In this document: positions 9,605 to 18,855 of the stretch, piece after piece
How positions within the stretch are numbered: the first letter of the stretch is position 1
Layout of the letters: every line of letters begins with the position of its first letter
Source: Candidatus Parcubacteria bacterium
GTDB taxonomy: Bacteria; Patescibacteriota; Minisyncoccia; UBA9983
Direction: 5' to 3'
Assembly: GCA_003599625.1 (NCBI GenBank)
Contig: QZIU01000010.1
Span: forward strand, 1 to 34,722
Length of the DNA stretch: 34,722 nucleotides
Notes under the pieces: generated by a model
The model's input: only the letters and a program-made list of their open reading frames with translations
The model's database searches: none
What the model was told of the DNA's origin: nothing
Made by a program: the position numbers and the translations under genes

Positions 9605-9737
9605 CCTGCCTGCCGGCAGGCAGGTCGATCCTTAATCCGCCACCGGCGGATTGAATTATTGGGTCTTTTGATCCCTTGAATTCCGCGCCCGTCGCCAAAG
9701 CTATAGCGGCGTGCGACCGAAGTCGGTCGAAAAAATG

Positions 9738-9795
9738 GGGTTATCCATGGCACATTCCCAAAAAAGGAATGACATGGGTAACCTTTTCTTTTTAA
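9738..9795 (+). terminator. Nested hairpin terminator
   Basis: ggttatccatg…cattcc-caaaaaa-ggaatg…catgggtaacc followed by ttttcttttt. Confidence 0.6.
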
Positions 9796-9877
9796 GGATT
9801 GCAAGATTTTGACTTGTAAGATCTTAAGATTGCAGACTTTTGAACCTTTTTAAGGTTCCATTCCCAAAAATGATTTT

Positions 9878-9922
9878 AAAATCTTACCACATAATTGCGA
9901 TCGCAACCAAGTGGTAACATTT
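9878..9922. repeat. 45-bp structured repeat, copy 1
   Basis: aaaatcttaccacataattgcgatcgcaaccaagtggtaacattt, identical to 10525-10569; outer stem aaatSttaccac/gtggtaacattt, inner ttgcgatcgcaa. Confidence 0.95.
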
Positions 9923-9945
9923 TAAATTGGTGAAGTATAAAACTT

Positions 9946-10497
9946 TCAATAAAATCCAAACTTCAATTCGAATTGTTCCTGATTTGTAAAATAATCAACG
10001 GTTAAAAATTTTACATATCTTCTTATCTTAAAAACCTCGATAATAAAATTGATCTCATCTTCGCAAGGATAAGGAAATATAAAAAGGCTTTTCTGAAACT
10101 CTCTAAAACCAAGCTTTTTTAATTTTATTCTTAAGGCTTCTCTCGCCAGTTTTTTCTTTTCCGGAATATCAAAAGTCACCATTCTCCACTTTCCATCCCA
10201 TTTTTCCGGAATATTGACATGCATATCATTTAATTTATAAAGGAGGGCTTTCTCTTCCCCCTCTTTAGTAAGAACTATTTCAATTGTTCCATCCTCCCTT
10301 TCTTTGTAAGTTACCAGTCTTTTTGTGTAAAATTCTTTAACAATTCTTAAGAGGCGCTCTTTTTTGATGTTTTTCCAATCGTCTATTGTCGCTTCCAAGA
10401 CTTTGAAATATCCCCTCGGAGAACGAGACATTCCCAAACAAAATCCGGCAAGCAAACCTAAAAGAATTTTTTGCTTTAATTCACTCTTTATAACCAT
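9946..10497 (-). CDS. PaaX C-terminal/Cas2-like domain protein with N-terminal winged-helix-like region
   Basis: KWDGKWRMVTFDIPEKKKLAREALRIKLKKLGFREFQKSLFIFPYPCEDEINFI resembles PaaX-C/Cas2-like proteins; N-terminal half looks like a transcriptional-regulator HTH. Confidence 0.7.
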   Translation of the reverse strand: MVIKSELKQKILLGLLAGFCLGMSRSPRGYFKVLEATIDDWKNIKKERLLRIVKEFYTKRLVTYKEREDGTIEIVLTKEGEEKALLYKLNDMHVNIPEKWDGKWRMVTFDIPEKKKLAREALRIKLKKLGFREFQKSLFIFPYPCEDEINFIIEVFKIRRYVKFLTVDYFTNQEQFELKFGFY

Positions 10498-10524
10498 GGA
10501 AATATTGGTGATGAACCCACCACC

Positions 10525-10569
10525 AAAATCTTACCACATAATTGCGATCGCAACCAAGTGGTAACATTT
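10525..10569. repeat. 45-bp structured repeat, copy 2
   Basis: Identical to 9878-9922, same orientation. Confidence 0.95.
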
Positions 10570-10639
10570 ATTGATCCCATTTTTTCAAGTTTTTTTGCTG
10601 TTTTTTGTATATTTTTTTGTTATAATGCTTTTCAGTTAT

Positions 10640-13600
10640 ATGTCTTCGAAATTCGTTCATCTTCATACGCATTCGCACTATTCCCTTTTGGACGGACTGA
10701 TCAAAATCGATGATCTGGTTGATGAAGCGGTCAGACTGGGCATGCCTGCTTTGGCGTTGACGGAGCACGGCAATATGTACGGCGCGATCGAATTCTACAA
10801 GAAGTGCAACAAGGCCGGCATTAAGCCGATCTTGGGCGTTGAGACTTATGTCGCCATCGAGTCGATGCATCAGAAGCGGGCGGGTATCGATGATAAGCGT
10901 TACCACCTTGTCCTTCTGGCCAAAAACGAGACGGGTTACAAAAACCTCATCAAGCTCGTCACCGGCTCTTATCTCGAAGGCTATTATTACAAACCGCGGG
11001 TGGACAAAGAATTTCTTAAGAAACATTCGGAAGGATTGATCGCTCTTTCCGCCTGCATGGCGGGAGAAGTTCCCCGCATGATAGAAAGAAAGGATCTTGG
11101 CCGAGCCGAAAAAGCGATCATGGATTACGAGGAAATTTTCGGCAAAGGGAATTTTTTCCTGGAAATAGGACATCATCCCACTATCGAGAAACACCCCGAG
11201 ATCATGAAAGGCATGGTCGAATTGGCCAGAAAGCTAAAAACGCCTCTTGTCGCCACGCAAGACATTCATTATCTGAAACAGGAAGACGCGGAAGCGCAGG
11301 ACATACTCGTGGCCATCCAAACCAACGCGCAGCTTGCCGATGCCAACCGCTTGACGATGAAGCATGAAAATTTCTCCATGCTTTCGGGAGAGGAAATGGC
11401 AAAACTTTTCAAAGAAACGCCGGACGCGATCGAGAACACTTTCAGAATAGCGGAGATGTGCGACATCAAGCTTGACCTTGGCAAATGGGTATTTCCCAAA
11501 TTGGAAATTGAGAACAATCAGAAGCCTGAGGAATACATCACAAAAACAGCCATAAAGAATTGCGAAAAGATATTTGGCGAAGAAGGGCTCGCAGGGAGCG
11601 AAGTGAGAAAAAGACTGGACTATGAATTGGAGGTCATAAATTCAAAAGGCTACGCCCCGTACTTCCTCATAGTTTCCGACCTCATAAATTTCGCAAAACA
11701 GCAAAGAATAATGACAAACACCAGAGGTTCCGCCGCCGGCTCTCTCGCTTCCTATGTTCTCGGCATCACAAACGTCGATCCGATAAAATACGGCCTGCCC
11801 TTCGAAAGATTCTTGAATCCTTACCGGCCATCTCCGCCCGACATCGACATGGACTTTGCCGACGACCGAAGAGAAGAAATTCTGGAATACGCCAAAGGGA
11901 AATACGGCAAGAACCATGTGGCGCAAATCGGCACCTTCGGCACCATGATGGCCAGAGGTTCGGTAAGAGACGTAACAAGAGCTTTAGGCAAACCGTATGA
12001 ATTGGGCGACAGAATATCAAAACTTATCCCAATGGGTTCTCAAGGCTTCCCCATGACGATCGACCAAGCCATCAATATCACTCCGGAACTGGCGGAAATA
12101 TACAAGAAAGAAAAGGAGGTCAAAGAAATAATCGACATCGCCAAGAAAATAGAAGGCTCCGCCAGGCATGTTTCCGTCCATGCCGCGGGAGTGGTCATCT
12201 CTCCCACCGAACTTACCGATTTCGTGCCTCTGCAATACGAACCCAACGGCGACAAGATCATCACCCAATACGATATGTATTCCGTGGAAGAAGCCGGCCT
12301 TCTTAAAATGGACTTTTTGGGAATCAAAAACCTGTCCACTCTCGGCAACTCCGTCGAACTCGTGAAGGAAAGAAGGGGTATTGAAATAGACATAGAGAAT
12401 ATCCCCCTGGACGACAAAAATACCTTCGAACATCTCGCCAAAGGAGAAACCATAGGCTTATTCCAACTTGGCGGAAGCGGCATGACGAGATACTTGAAAG
12501 AGCTTCGCCCCACAACCCTCACCGACATCATGGCTATGATCGCTCTTTTTCGCCCGGGACCCATGGCCAACATTCCCACCTACATAAACAGAAAGCATGG
12601 CAAAGAACCGGTGAGTTATCCCGATCCTAGACTGGAAAAAGTTTTGGACAAAACCTTCGGCGTAGTTACCTACCAGGACGACGTGCTTCTTATCGCCATC
12701 GAGCTGGCCGGATACAACTGGGACACCGTCGATAAATTCAGAAAAGCCATCGGAAAAAAGATCCCGGAGGAAATGGCCAAGCAGGAAAAGATTTTTATCG
12801 AAGGGTGCCAAAAATTCGGCGGGGTCAGTCAAAAAAAGGCGGAGGAACTTTGGCAACTTTTCGATCCGTTCAAAGGTTACGGCTTCAACAAGGCGCACGC
12901 CGCTTCCTACGGAATGGTGGCTTACCAGACCGCTTACATGAAAGCGAATTACCCCGCGGAATTCATGGCGGCGGTGCTTACGGCGGACGCGGGCGAGGTG
13001 GAAAAGATCGCCGAAACGATCGGCGAATGCTTAAGGATGAAGCTGCCCGTTCTGCCTCCCGACATCAACGAGAGCTTGGGGGATTTTTCCGTTGTGGAAC
13101 TGGATGATTCCGGAACGGATTTTGGAAAATCCCTTAGCCCCAAGCTCGAAGACTCGCTTGGCCGCCCCCACCTAGGATTTTCAAAATCCGTTCCGGAATC
13201 ATCCTCAAGATTAACAAAAGAAGGAATCCGCTTCGGGCTATATACGATCAAAAATCTGGGCGAGGAGATCGCCAATGCCATCATCGAGGAAAGAAAAGCG
13301 GGAGGCAAATTCAAATCTTTTTCCGATTTCCTGGATCGCGTCCAACACAAAAATCTGAATAAAAAATCCCTTGAAGCCCTTATCAAGTCCGGCGCCATGG
13401 ACGCCATGGGCGAAAGGAACCAGCTTCTTTCCAACATGGAAGACGCTCTGGCTTACAACAAAGACAGCGGCAAGCAAAAGAAAAATCAGCCCTCGCTTTT
13501 CGCTCTTATGGACGACCATTCCAGTATCCCCGATTTGCGACTTAAGCCGTCTGAACCTGCTTCACAACACGACCGTCTGCTTTGGGAAAAAGAATTGCTC

Positions 13601-13942
13601 GGTTTGTATGTTTCCGGACATCCTTTGGACAGATTCAGAGATAAACTGGAAAAAATAAGCACCAAGATCGGAGCAGTAAAAAAATTGCCAAACAATATGC
13701 CGATGGTTACGGCGGGAATGGTGGAAGAGGCCAAGAAGATAACGACCAAAAAAGGGGACCCGATGCTTTTCATGAAACTTTCCGACTACACGGATAGCAT
13801 AGAGAATGTGATTTTCCCCAAAGCCTTTGAAAAATACGGCTCCATGATCCGCGAAGGAAACTGCATAGCCGTCAAGGGCAGGGTTTCAATAAGGAATGGG
13901 GAATATTCGATACTGGTGGAAGAAATCAAAGAGATGAAGTAG
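10640..13942 (+). CDS. dnaE: DNA polymerase III alpha subunit
   Basis: FVHLHTHSHYSLLDG PHP domain; PDIDMDFADDRREE; GFNKAHAASYGMVAYQTAYMKANYPAEFMAA; start set at MSSKFVHLH, with tataat about 14 nt upstream. Confidence 0.96.
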   Translation: MSSKFVHLHTHSHYSLLDGLIKIDDLVDEAVRLGMPALALTEHGNMYGAIEFYKKCNKAGIKPILGVETYVAIESMHQKRAGIDDKRYHLVLLAKNETGYKNLIKLVTGSYLEGYYYKPRVDKEFLKKHSEGLIALSACMAGEVPRMIERKDLGRAEKAIMDYEEIFGKGNFFLEIGHHPTIEKHPEIMKGMVELARKLKTPLVATQDIHYLKQEDAEAQDILVAIQTNAQLADANRLTMKHENFSMLSGEEMAKLFKETPDAIENTFRIAEMCDIKLDLGKWVFPKLEIENNQKPEEYITKTAIKNCEKIFGEEGLAGSEVRKRLDYELEVINSKGYAPYFLIVSDLINFAKQQRIMTNTRGSAAGSLASYVLGITNVDPIKYGLPFERFLNPYRPSPPDIDMDFADDRREEILEYAKGKYGKNHVAQIGTFGTMMARGSVRDVTRALGKPYELGDRISKLIPMGSQGFPMTIDQAINITPELAEIYKKEKEVKEIIDIAKKIEGSARHVSVHAAGVVISPTELTDFVPLQYEPNGDKIITQYDMYSVEEAGLLKMDFLGIKNLSTLGNSVELVKERRGIEIDIENIPLDDKNTFEHLAKGETIGLFQLGGSGMTRYLKELRPTTLTDIMAMIALFRPGPMANIPTYINRKHGKEPVSYPDPRLEKVLDKTFGVVTYQDDVLLIAIELAGYNWDTVDKFRKAIGKKIPEEMAKQEKIFIEGCQKFGGVSQKKAEELWQLFDPFKGYGFNKAHAASYGMVAYQTAYMKANYPAEFMAAVLTADAGEVEKIAETIGECLRMKLPVLPPDINESLGDFSVVELDDSGTDFGKSLSPKLEDSLGRPHLGFSKSVPESSSRLTKEGIRFGLYTIKNLGEEIANAIIEERKAGGKFKSFSDFLDRVQHKNLNKKSLEALIKSGAMDAMGERNQLLSNMEDALAYNKDSGKQKKNQPSLFALMDDHSSIPDLRLKPSEPASQHDRLLWEKELLGLYVSGHPLDRFRDKLEKISTKIGAVKKLPNNMPMVTAGMVEEAKKITTKKGDPMLFMKLSDYTDSIENVIFPKAFEKYGSMIREGNCIAVKGRVSIRNGEYSILVEEIKEMK
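13102..13204. repeat. Palindromic insertion inside dnaE with ~30-bp arms
   Basis: Left arm ggatgattccggaacggattttggaaaatcc (13102-13132); right arm ggattttcaaaatccgttccggaatcatcc (13175-13204), complementary except for a one-base bulge; inner ccaagc/gcttgg stem. Confidence 0.9.
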
Positions 13943-13959
13943 CAAAAACCGTGGATAAG

Positions 13960-14166
13960 TTACTTACACTTCCCTATCTTTATATTTAATTTGATCTCCG
14001 AGAATAACCACTTTAGAAACACTCCCGTGCCCATGGCAATAAGAATATAGGAGACAATAACCACGAAACCGCCCTCCCAAAGCCAATGAGAAAATGGCAC
14101 ATACTCAACGGACCGTTGAGAGGACGAAGTTGGAATAAGAGAATGGGCCAACAATTTTTTTTGCAT
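13960..14166 (-). CDS. Small putative membrane protein
   Basis: 68-aa ORF with one hydrophobic segment (GGFVVIVSYILIAMGTGVFLKWLF). Confidence 0.4.
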   Translation of the reverse strand: MQKKLLAHSLIPTSSSQRSVEYVPFSHWLWEGGFVVIVSYILIAMGTGVFLKWLFSEIKLNIKIGKCK

Positions 14167-14190
14167 AATTCAGTTATTAGGCGCTTATAG

Positions 14191-14910
14191 CTATTTTTCT
14201 TTCAAGGCTTGATCTAAGATCGCCTTGACGTTTTCGTAAGGCTGGGCTCCGTTGATAACGAACTTTTTACCGCTTTTTGTCAGGACAACACTGTAAGGAG
14301 TCCCCCTCGCGCCCGCGGAAATGCCGTCCTGCAAATCATCCTCCACGTTTTTAGCATGTCTTCCGCTATCAAGACAATTGGTGAACGAATTTTTATCCAG
14401 GCCGATCTTTTGAGCGATTTTAGGCAATTCTGCCAGATCGAGTCCGTCGTTCGAAGGAGTAACCGCGAAGATTTCGTCCAAATAGGCCCAAAACTTTGCG
14501 TTGCCCCCAAGTTCGCCGGCGCATTCCAGCGCCTCGGCTTCTTTTCTTGCCTTGGAATGGATCGAATCCAGAGGGAAATGCCTGTAAACCCATGCCACTT
14601 TTCCGCTTTTGCCGTACTCGTCAAGTATCTGATTCATGGTGTAATGGAATTTTTTACAGTAAGGACATTCCGTGTCCGAAAACTCTATGACGGCCACGCT
14701 GGCGTTTGGATTGCCTCTTACATAATCCGAGCTTGAAAGCGCCTTGACGGAAATTTCTTGCTTGACATCATCTTCAACGACGGCTTCTATTTTCCCGCCT
14801 TTACTCCCGCCAAAGAACATGGCCGCCGCCACAAGACCGCCGGCGATTATGATAGCTAGGGGGATGAGATAGCCGCTTTTCTCTTGATTATTCGAATTAA
14901 TTTGTTCCAT
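14191..14910 (-). CDS. Membrane-anchored DsbA/thioredoxin-like protein
   Basis: TM segment, EFSDTECPYCKKFHYTM (CPYC active site), GARGTPYSVV cis-Pro region. Confidence 0.9.
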   Translation of the reverse strand: MEQINSNNQEKSGYLIPLAIIIAGGLVAAAMFFGGSKGGKIEAVVEDDVKQEISVKALSSSDYVRGNPNASVAVIEFSDTECPYCKKFHYTMNQILDEYGKSGKVAWVYRHFPLDSIHSKARKEAEALECAGELGGNAKFWAYLDEIFAVTPSNDGLDLAELPKIAQKIGLDKNSFTNCLDSGRHAKNVEDDLQDGISAGARGTPYSVVLTKSGKKFVINGAQPYENVKAILDQALKEK

Positions 14911-14993
14911 AGACTTGTTCCTAATTAAAATACTAAAAACCAAAATGAAAAATGGAATTACGATTTACATTTTTAATTTTTATCTGTCATTTT

Positions 14994-15028
14994 GATTTTT
15001 GATTTTTGATATTTGATTTTTGATATTT
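14994..15028. repeat. 7-bp tandem array (gattttt/gatattt)x5
   Basis: gattttt gattttt gatattt gattttt gatattt. Confidence 0.85.
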
Positions 15029-15044
15029 TAATTATACCACCCTC

Positions 15045-16058
15045 TTACCTTTTCGCAATTATGCTCTTCTTATAAGTATCCAGGTGTTCCAGCGCGGCGC
15101 CGGCTCCCTTGGCAACGCAAAGCAAAGACTCATCGGCCACTTTTGCTTTTACGCCGGTGGAACGGAAAACAAGCTCGTCCAAATTCCTCAACTGAGAGGA
15201 ACCGCCCGTCATGGTGATTCCGTTGTCTATAATATCGGAAGCCAGCTCAGGCGGCGTTTCCTGCAAAACATTTTTGATGACCTTCATCATGTCTTTAAGT
15301 TCGGATTCTATCGCCTTCACTACTTCATTGGTCGTTATCTCCGCGGTTCTGGGCAAGCCGGTGATAAAATCCCTTCCCTTTATCCTGTAAACCAGTTCAT
15401 CGTCCACGAGGACAGCCGAGCCGATCTTGATCTTTATCTCCTCCGCGGTCCTGTCGCCCACAAAAAGGCTGAAATTTTTCTTGATATAATCCGTAATAGC
15501 TTGGTCGATCTTATCTCCGGCGCATTTCAAAGAAGCGCAGGCGACAATGCCTCCAAGCGAGATGACAGCCACATCCGTCGTGCCTCCTCCGATATCGACT
15601 ATCATATGCCCCATTGCTTCCTGAATGGGAATGCCGGCTCCTATGGCCGCAAGTATCGGCTCCTTCATCACGTAAGCCGATCTTGCTCCGGCTTTAATGG
15701 CAGCTTCCACCACCGCGCGCCTTTCCGTTGAAGAAACTCCCGCCGGAACGGAAACCAAGACCTCCGGCTTGATAAAACTCCATTTGCCAAGAGCTTTGGA
15801 GATAAAATATCTAAGCATCGCCTCCGTGACCCTGTAATCCGCTATGACCCCGTCTTTCATCGGGCGATAAGCGATGATCGTATCCGGCGTTCTGCCTATC
15901 ATGACCTTCGCTTCATCTCCCACAGCCATGACTTTATTGTCGGGAATGGAAATGGCCACAACGGACGGTTCGTTCAAAACAACTCCTTTTCCGGGCGCAA
16001 AGACAAGAGTGTTGGCCGTACCTAAGTCAATTCCAAGTTTTTTAGAAAATAGTCCCAT
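15045..16058 (-). CDS. mreB: Rod shape-determining protein MreB
   Basis: KKLGIDLGTANTLVF…VDIGGGTTDVAVISLGG…GGSSQLRNLDEL. Confidence 0.96.
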   Translation of the reverse strand: MGLFSKKLGIDLGTANTLVFAPGKGVVLNEPSVVAISIPDNKVMAVGDEAKVMIGRTPDTIIAYRPMKDGVIADYRVTEAMLRYFISKALGKWSFIKPEVLVSVPAGVSSTERRAVVEAAIKAGARSAYVMKEPILAAIGAGIPIQEAMGHMIVDIGGGTTDVAVISLGGIVACASLKCAGDKIDQAITDYIKKNFSLFVGDRTAEEIKIKIGSAVLVDDELVYRIKGRDFITGLPRTAEITTNEVVKAIESELKDMMKVIKNVLQETPPELASDIIDNGITMTGGSSQLRNLDELVFRSTGVKAKVADESLLCVAKGAGAALEHLDTYKKSIIAKR

Positions 16059-16166
16059 CTTAAAAATTTAAAGTTAAAAAATCAAAAATCAAAATTTTGG
16101 AGTCGCCGGGCGAGATTTATATAAATCATGAGCGAAGCGAATACTATAATTTTACACTTTGATTTT

Positions 16167-17471
16167 TTAGTTTTTAATTCTTTCTATGTCTGCCCCAATA
16201 CTTCGAAGTCTTCCGCAAATATCCTCATATCCTCGCTCGATCGTGTAAGTATTCTTTAGTTCGGAGCGTCCTTTGGCGGCCAACATCGATAACAATATTA
16301 TTGCAGAGGGACGTAAAGCGGGCAAACAAGTAATATCGGCGGCCTTAAACTCAGTCGGCCCCTTTACGAAGACCCTGTGCGCGTCGGCCAGGTCCACTTT
16401 GGCTCCCAATCGATTTAACTCCGTATAATAAATAGCCCTGTTCTCATAAACCCAATCATGGATAAGAGTTTCTCCCCCCGCTTTGGCCGCTATGGGCACG
16501 AAAAAGGGCAAGTTGTCTATATTGAGGCCGGGATACGGACGGCCGTAAAGTTTTTCTTCGGGGGCCGTTAAATTCGACGACATTGTCTTTATGTCAGCCA
16601 GCCGGGCAAAACCGTTTTCTGAAACATATTCATTGATGACCTTGTATTTGAAGCCCATTTTTTCCAGTTTGTACAATTCAAGCTCAAGAAAATCCAACGG
16701 GCATCTTTTTATCAAAATGGATGAACCCGTGATAATGGCGGCGGTCAGGAAGAACATGGCCTCGATCGGATCTTCGCTGATCTGGAAAGAATAATCCTGA
16801 ACGATCTTTTCCACTCCATGGATCGCGAGAGTGGTCGAGCCGACTCCTTCCATTTTCACCCCCAAACCGATAAGAAAATGACAAAGGTCTTGAACCTGAT
16901 AATTGGCGGAAGCGAATTTTATTACCGTCTTGCCGGGAATGAGAGAAGCCGCCAAGATCGTGTTCTCCGTAGCCGTATCGCCTGATTCGTACAAAACGAT
17001 ATTTTTAGCCGGAGTCAGCTTTTCCCGGCTGATCTGATATTCCCCTTCTTTGACTTTTATTTTTATGCCGAAATTTTCCAAAGCGTAGAGATGCGGAGCG
17101 ACCGTCCTTCTGCCCAGTTTGCAGCCGCCGGAAAATGGCAATGAAAACTTTTTGAATTTGTGCGCAAGAATGCCGATCAGCAGGATCATGATTCTTGTCT
17201 TAAGAGCAGCTTCGATGTCCAATTTTTCCAGTTTAAGTTTTTCGGGCGGAATGATCTCGAAGGATTTTCCTTTCCAGGAAGTTTTTACTCCGATGCTTTC
17301 CAATATCTCGATAATTCTAAAAACTTCTTCTATTTTTGGAATGTTGATCAGTGTCGTTTTACCTTCGTTGAGAAGAGCCCCTAAAAGCAAAGCGACGGCC
17401 GAATTTTTGGAAGCGTTGACCGTTATTTCCCCCTTTAGCTTTTTCCCGCCGTTTATGATGTAATTCGTCAC
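16167..17471 (-). CDS. murA: UDP-N-acetylglucosamine 1-carboxyvinyltransferase
   Basis: INGGKKLKGEITVNASKNSAVALL; SGGCKLGRRTVAPHL (active-site Cys region); EPSP synthase-like layout. Confidence 0.9.
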   Translation of the reverse strand: MTNYIINGGKKLKGEITVNASKNSAVALLLGALLNEGKTTLINIPKIEEVFRIIEILESIGVKTSWKGKSFEIIPPEKLKLEKLDIEAALKTRIMILLIGILAHKFKKFSLPFSGGCKLGRRTVAPHLYALENFGIKIKVKEGEYQISREKLTPAKNIVLYESGDTATENTILAASLIPGKTVIKFASANYQVQDLCHFLIGLGVKMEGVGSTTLAIHGVEKIVQDYSFQISEDPIEAMFFLTAAIITGSSILIKRCPLDFLELELYKLEKMGFKYKVINEYVSENGFARLADIKTMSSNLTAPEEKLYGRPYPGLNIDNLPFFVPIAAKAGGETLIHDWVYENRAIYYTELNRLGAKVDLADAHRVFVKGPTEFKAADITCLPALRPSAIILLSMLAAKGRSELKNTYTIERGYEDICGRLRSIGADIERIKN

Positions 17472-17517
17472 AGTGTAATGATAATGGTTTTAAAAAATTG
17501 CGCAATTCTGCCCTTTT

Positions 17518-17534
17518 CCAACCCGGCGGGTTGG
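17518..17534. repeat. Second copy of palindrome CCAACCCGGCGGGTTGG
   Basis: Same as 336-352; followed by a duplicated 16-mer gggttggatgagtta(c/t). Confidence 0.7.
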
Positions 17535-17589
17535 ATGAGTTACGGGTTGGATGAGTTATCCACAGATTTTCCACAGACAAAAATAAAAG

Positions 17590-17621
17590 CAGGCGGCTGG
17601 TCTTTGCCAGAACGCCTGCTT
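17590..17621 (-). terminator. Terminator downstream of ORF 17640-17828
   Basis: Minus strand: gcaggcg…cgcctgc stem followed by tttattttt. Confidence 0.65.
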
Positions 17622-17639
17622 AACTACAAAGGGAATTTT

Positions 17640-17828
17640 TTATTTTTTGACCAGACGACTTAGCGCCTGGTCAGGATTCTGCTGGAGTTCTTTCTCATAC
17701 CTAGCAAGCTCAATTTTGAGCTTGCTGTTATATTTGCCGCAGGCCCTGCAAAAAAATATGGAGGCAGCAACTGTAAACAAAATTACAAAGATAATCTCCC
17801 CAATTTTCAAGGATTTTTTAAAATTCAT
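17640..17828 (-). CDS. Small membrane protein (62 aa)
   Basis: Upstream RBS gaaaggag; one TM segment; terminator downstream. Confidence 0.6.
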   Translation of the reverse strand: MNFKKSLKIGEIIFVILFTVAASIFFCRACGKYNSKLKIELARYEKELQQNPDQALSRLVKK

Positions 17829-17988
17829 TAAAAAACTCCTTTCTAATTTTTTAGACTTCTAAAATTTCCCGGATACGTCCGGAAAATTACTTCCCTTACA
17901 AAGTTCTGTTTAGTCAAATCATATCATGAATTTCATATTTTTGTCAAGAGATTGGACTTTTTCTCTTTTTTTTGCAAGAATAGATGAT

Positions 17989-18849
17989 ATGTCAATCAAG
18001 AAAAGGAGAATAACTCTTTTAATTTGCGTTATTATTTTTCTGATCGCCGCGCCCGTTGCCGCGATGTACAGTTCGGGTTACAGATTCAGTCCGATTTCGG
18101 GTTTCTACAAAACCGGCGGAATTTATGTGTCTTCCCCTCTTTCCGGCTCGAGGATCTTCGTAAACAACAAGGAGGAGGCTAAGACGGGGCTGCTTGAAGA
18201 AGGCGTTCTTTTGCAAAATCTTAAACCCGGCAAATACAGTGTCCTGGCGGCCAAGGAAGGTTATTGGCCATGGCAAAAAAAGCTATTTGTCAGAGAGCAA
18301 GCTGTCACTGAAGCCCGGGCATTGTTGGTTACAAAGGAACCTGTTGGCAAACTTCTTTTCTCCGCCGAGGAAATAACTCAAGGAAAAATTTGGCAGAATC
18401 AGCAATATTCCAAAATATACAAAGACCTTCTGACTTTGGAAAAGATCAGCATGGAGAAATCCACAACGACGGAGAAAATTTCATCAAATGGAAAACAAAC
18501 CCTGTCAATAAACGAAGAAAGAACAACCTTGTCCGCAAGGTGGAACGACTACTCGCAAAATTCTCCATACTTCTTCTGTTCGGATGATGACGAAAAAGAT
18601 TGCCCGAAGGAGACCATCGTCCTGCAATCCAAATTTCCTGTCAAAGGAGCCGATTTCTACCCCGGCCGGGATGACGCCATGATAATTTCCGTTGAATCCG
18701 GAGTTTACGCCATCGAGATAGACGGCAGGGGCGGAAGGATGCTGCAGCCTGTTTATAAAGGAAGAAATCCGGTTTCCATAATGTACTCCGGCGATCCGCT
18801 TATTTATATTCTGGACGAAAACTCTCTCTTTCAATTAAGTTTGGACTAA
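17989..18849 (+). CDS. PEGA-domain membrane-anchored protein
   Basis: N-terminal TM; GGIYVSSPLSGSRIFVNNKEEAKTG…LKPGKYSVLAAKEGYWPWQKKLFV resembles a PEGA repeat. Confidence 0.75.
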   Translation: MSIKKRRITLLICVIIFLIAAPVAAMYSSGYRFSPISGFYKTGGIYVSSPLSGSRIFVNNKEEAKTGLLEEGVLLQNLKPGKYSVLAAKEGYWPWQKKLFVREQAVTEARALLVTKEPVGKLLFSAEEITQGKIWQNQQYSKIYKDLLTLEKISMEKSTTTEKISSNGKQTLSINEERTTLSARWNDYSQNSPYFFCSDDDEKDCPKETIVLQSKFPVKGADFYPGRDDAMIISVESGVYAIEIDGRGGRMLQPVYKGRNPVSIMYSGDPLIYILDENSLFQLSLD

Positions 18850-18855
18850 TACAAA

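Noticed and set aside
9878-10569. CRISPR array near the Cas2-like gene
   Set aside because: Only two copies separated by a whole gene, no regular spacers, no cas1 or effector genes in the window.
17556-17564. DnaA-box-like TTATCCACA (also TTATTCACA at 358-366)
   Set aside because: Roughly one TTATNCACA is expected by chance in a window this size; no clustered boxes, dnaA or dnaN nearby, so no oriC call.
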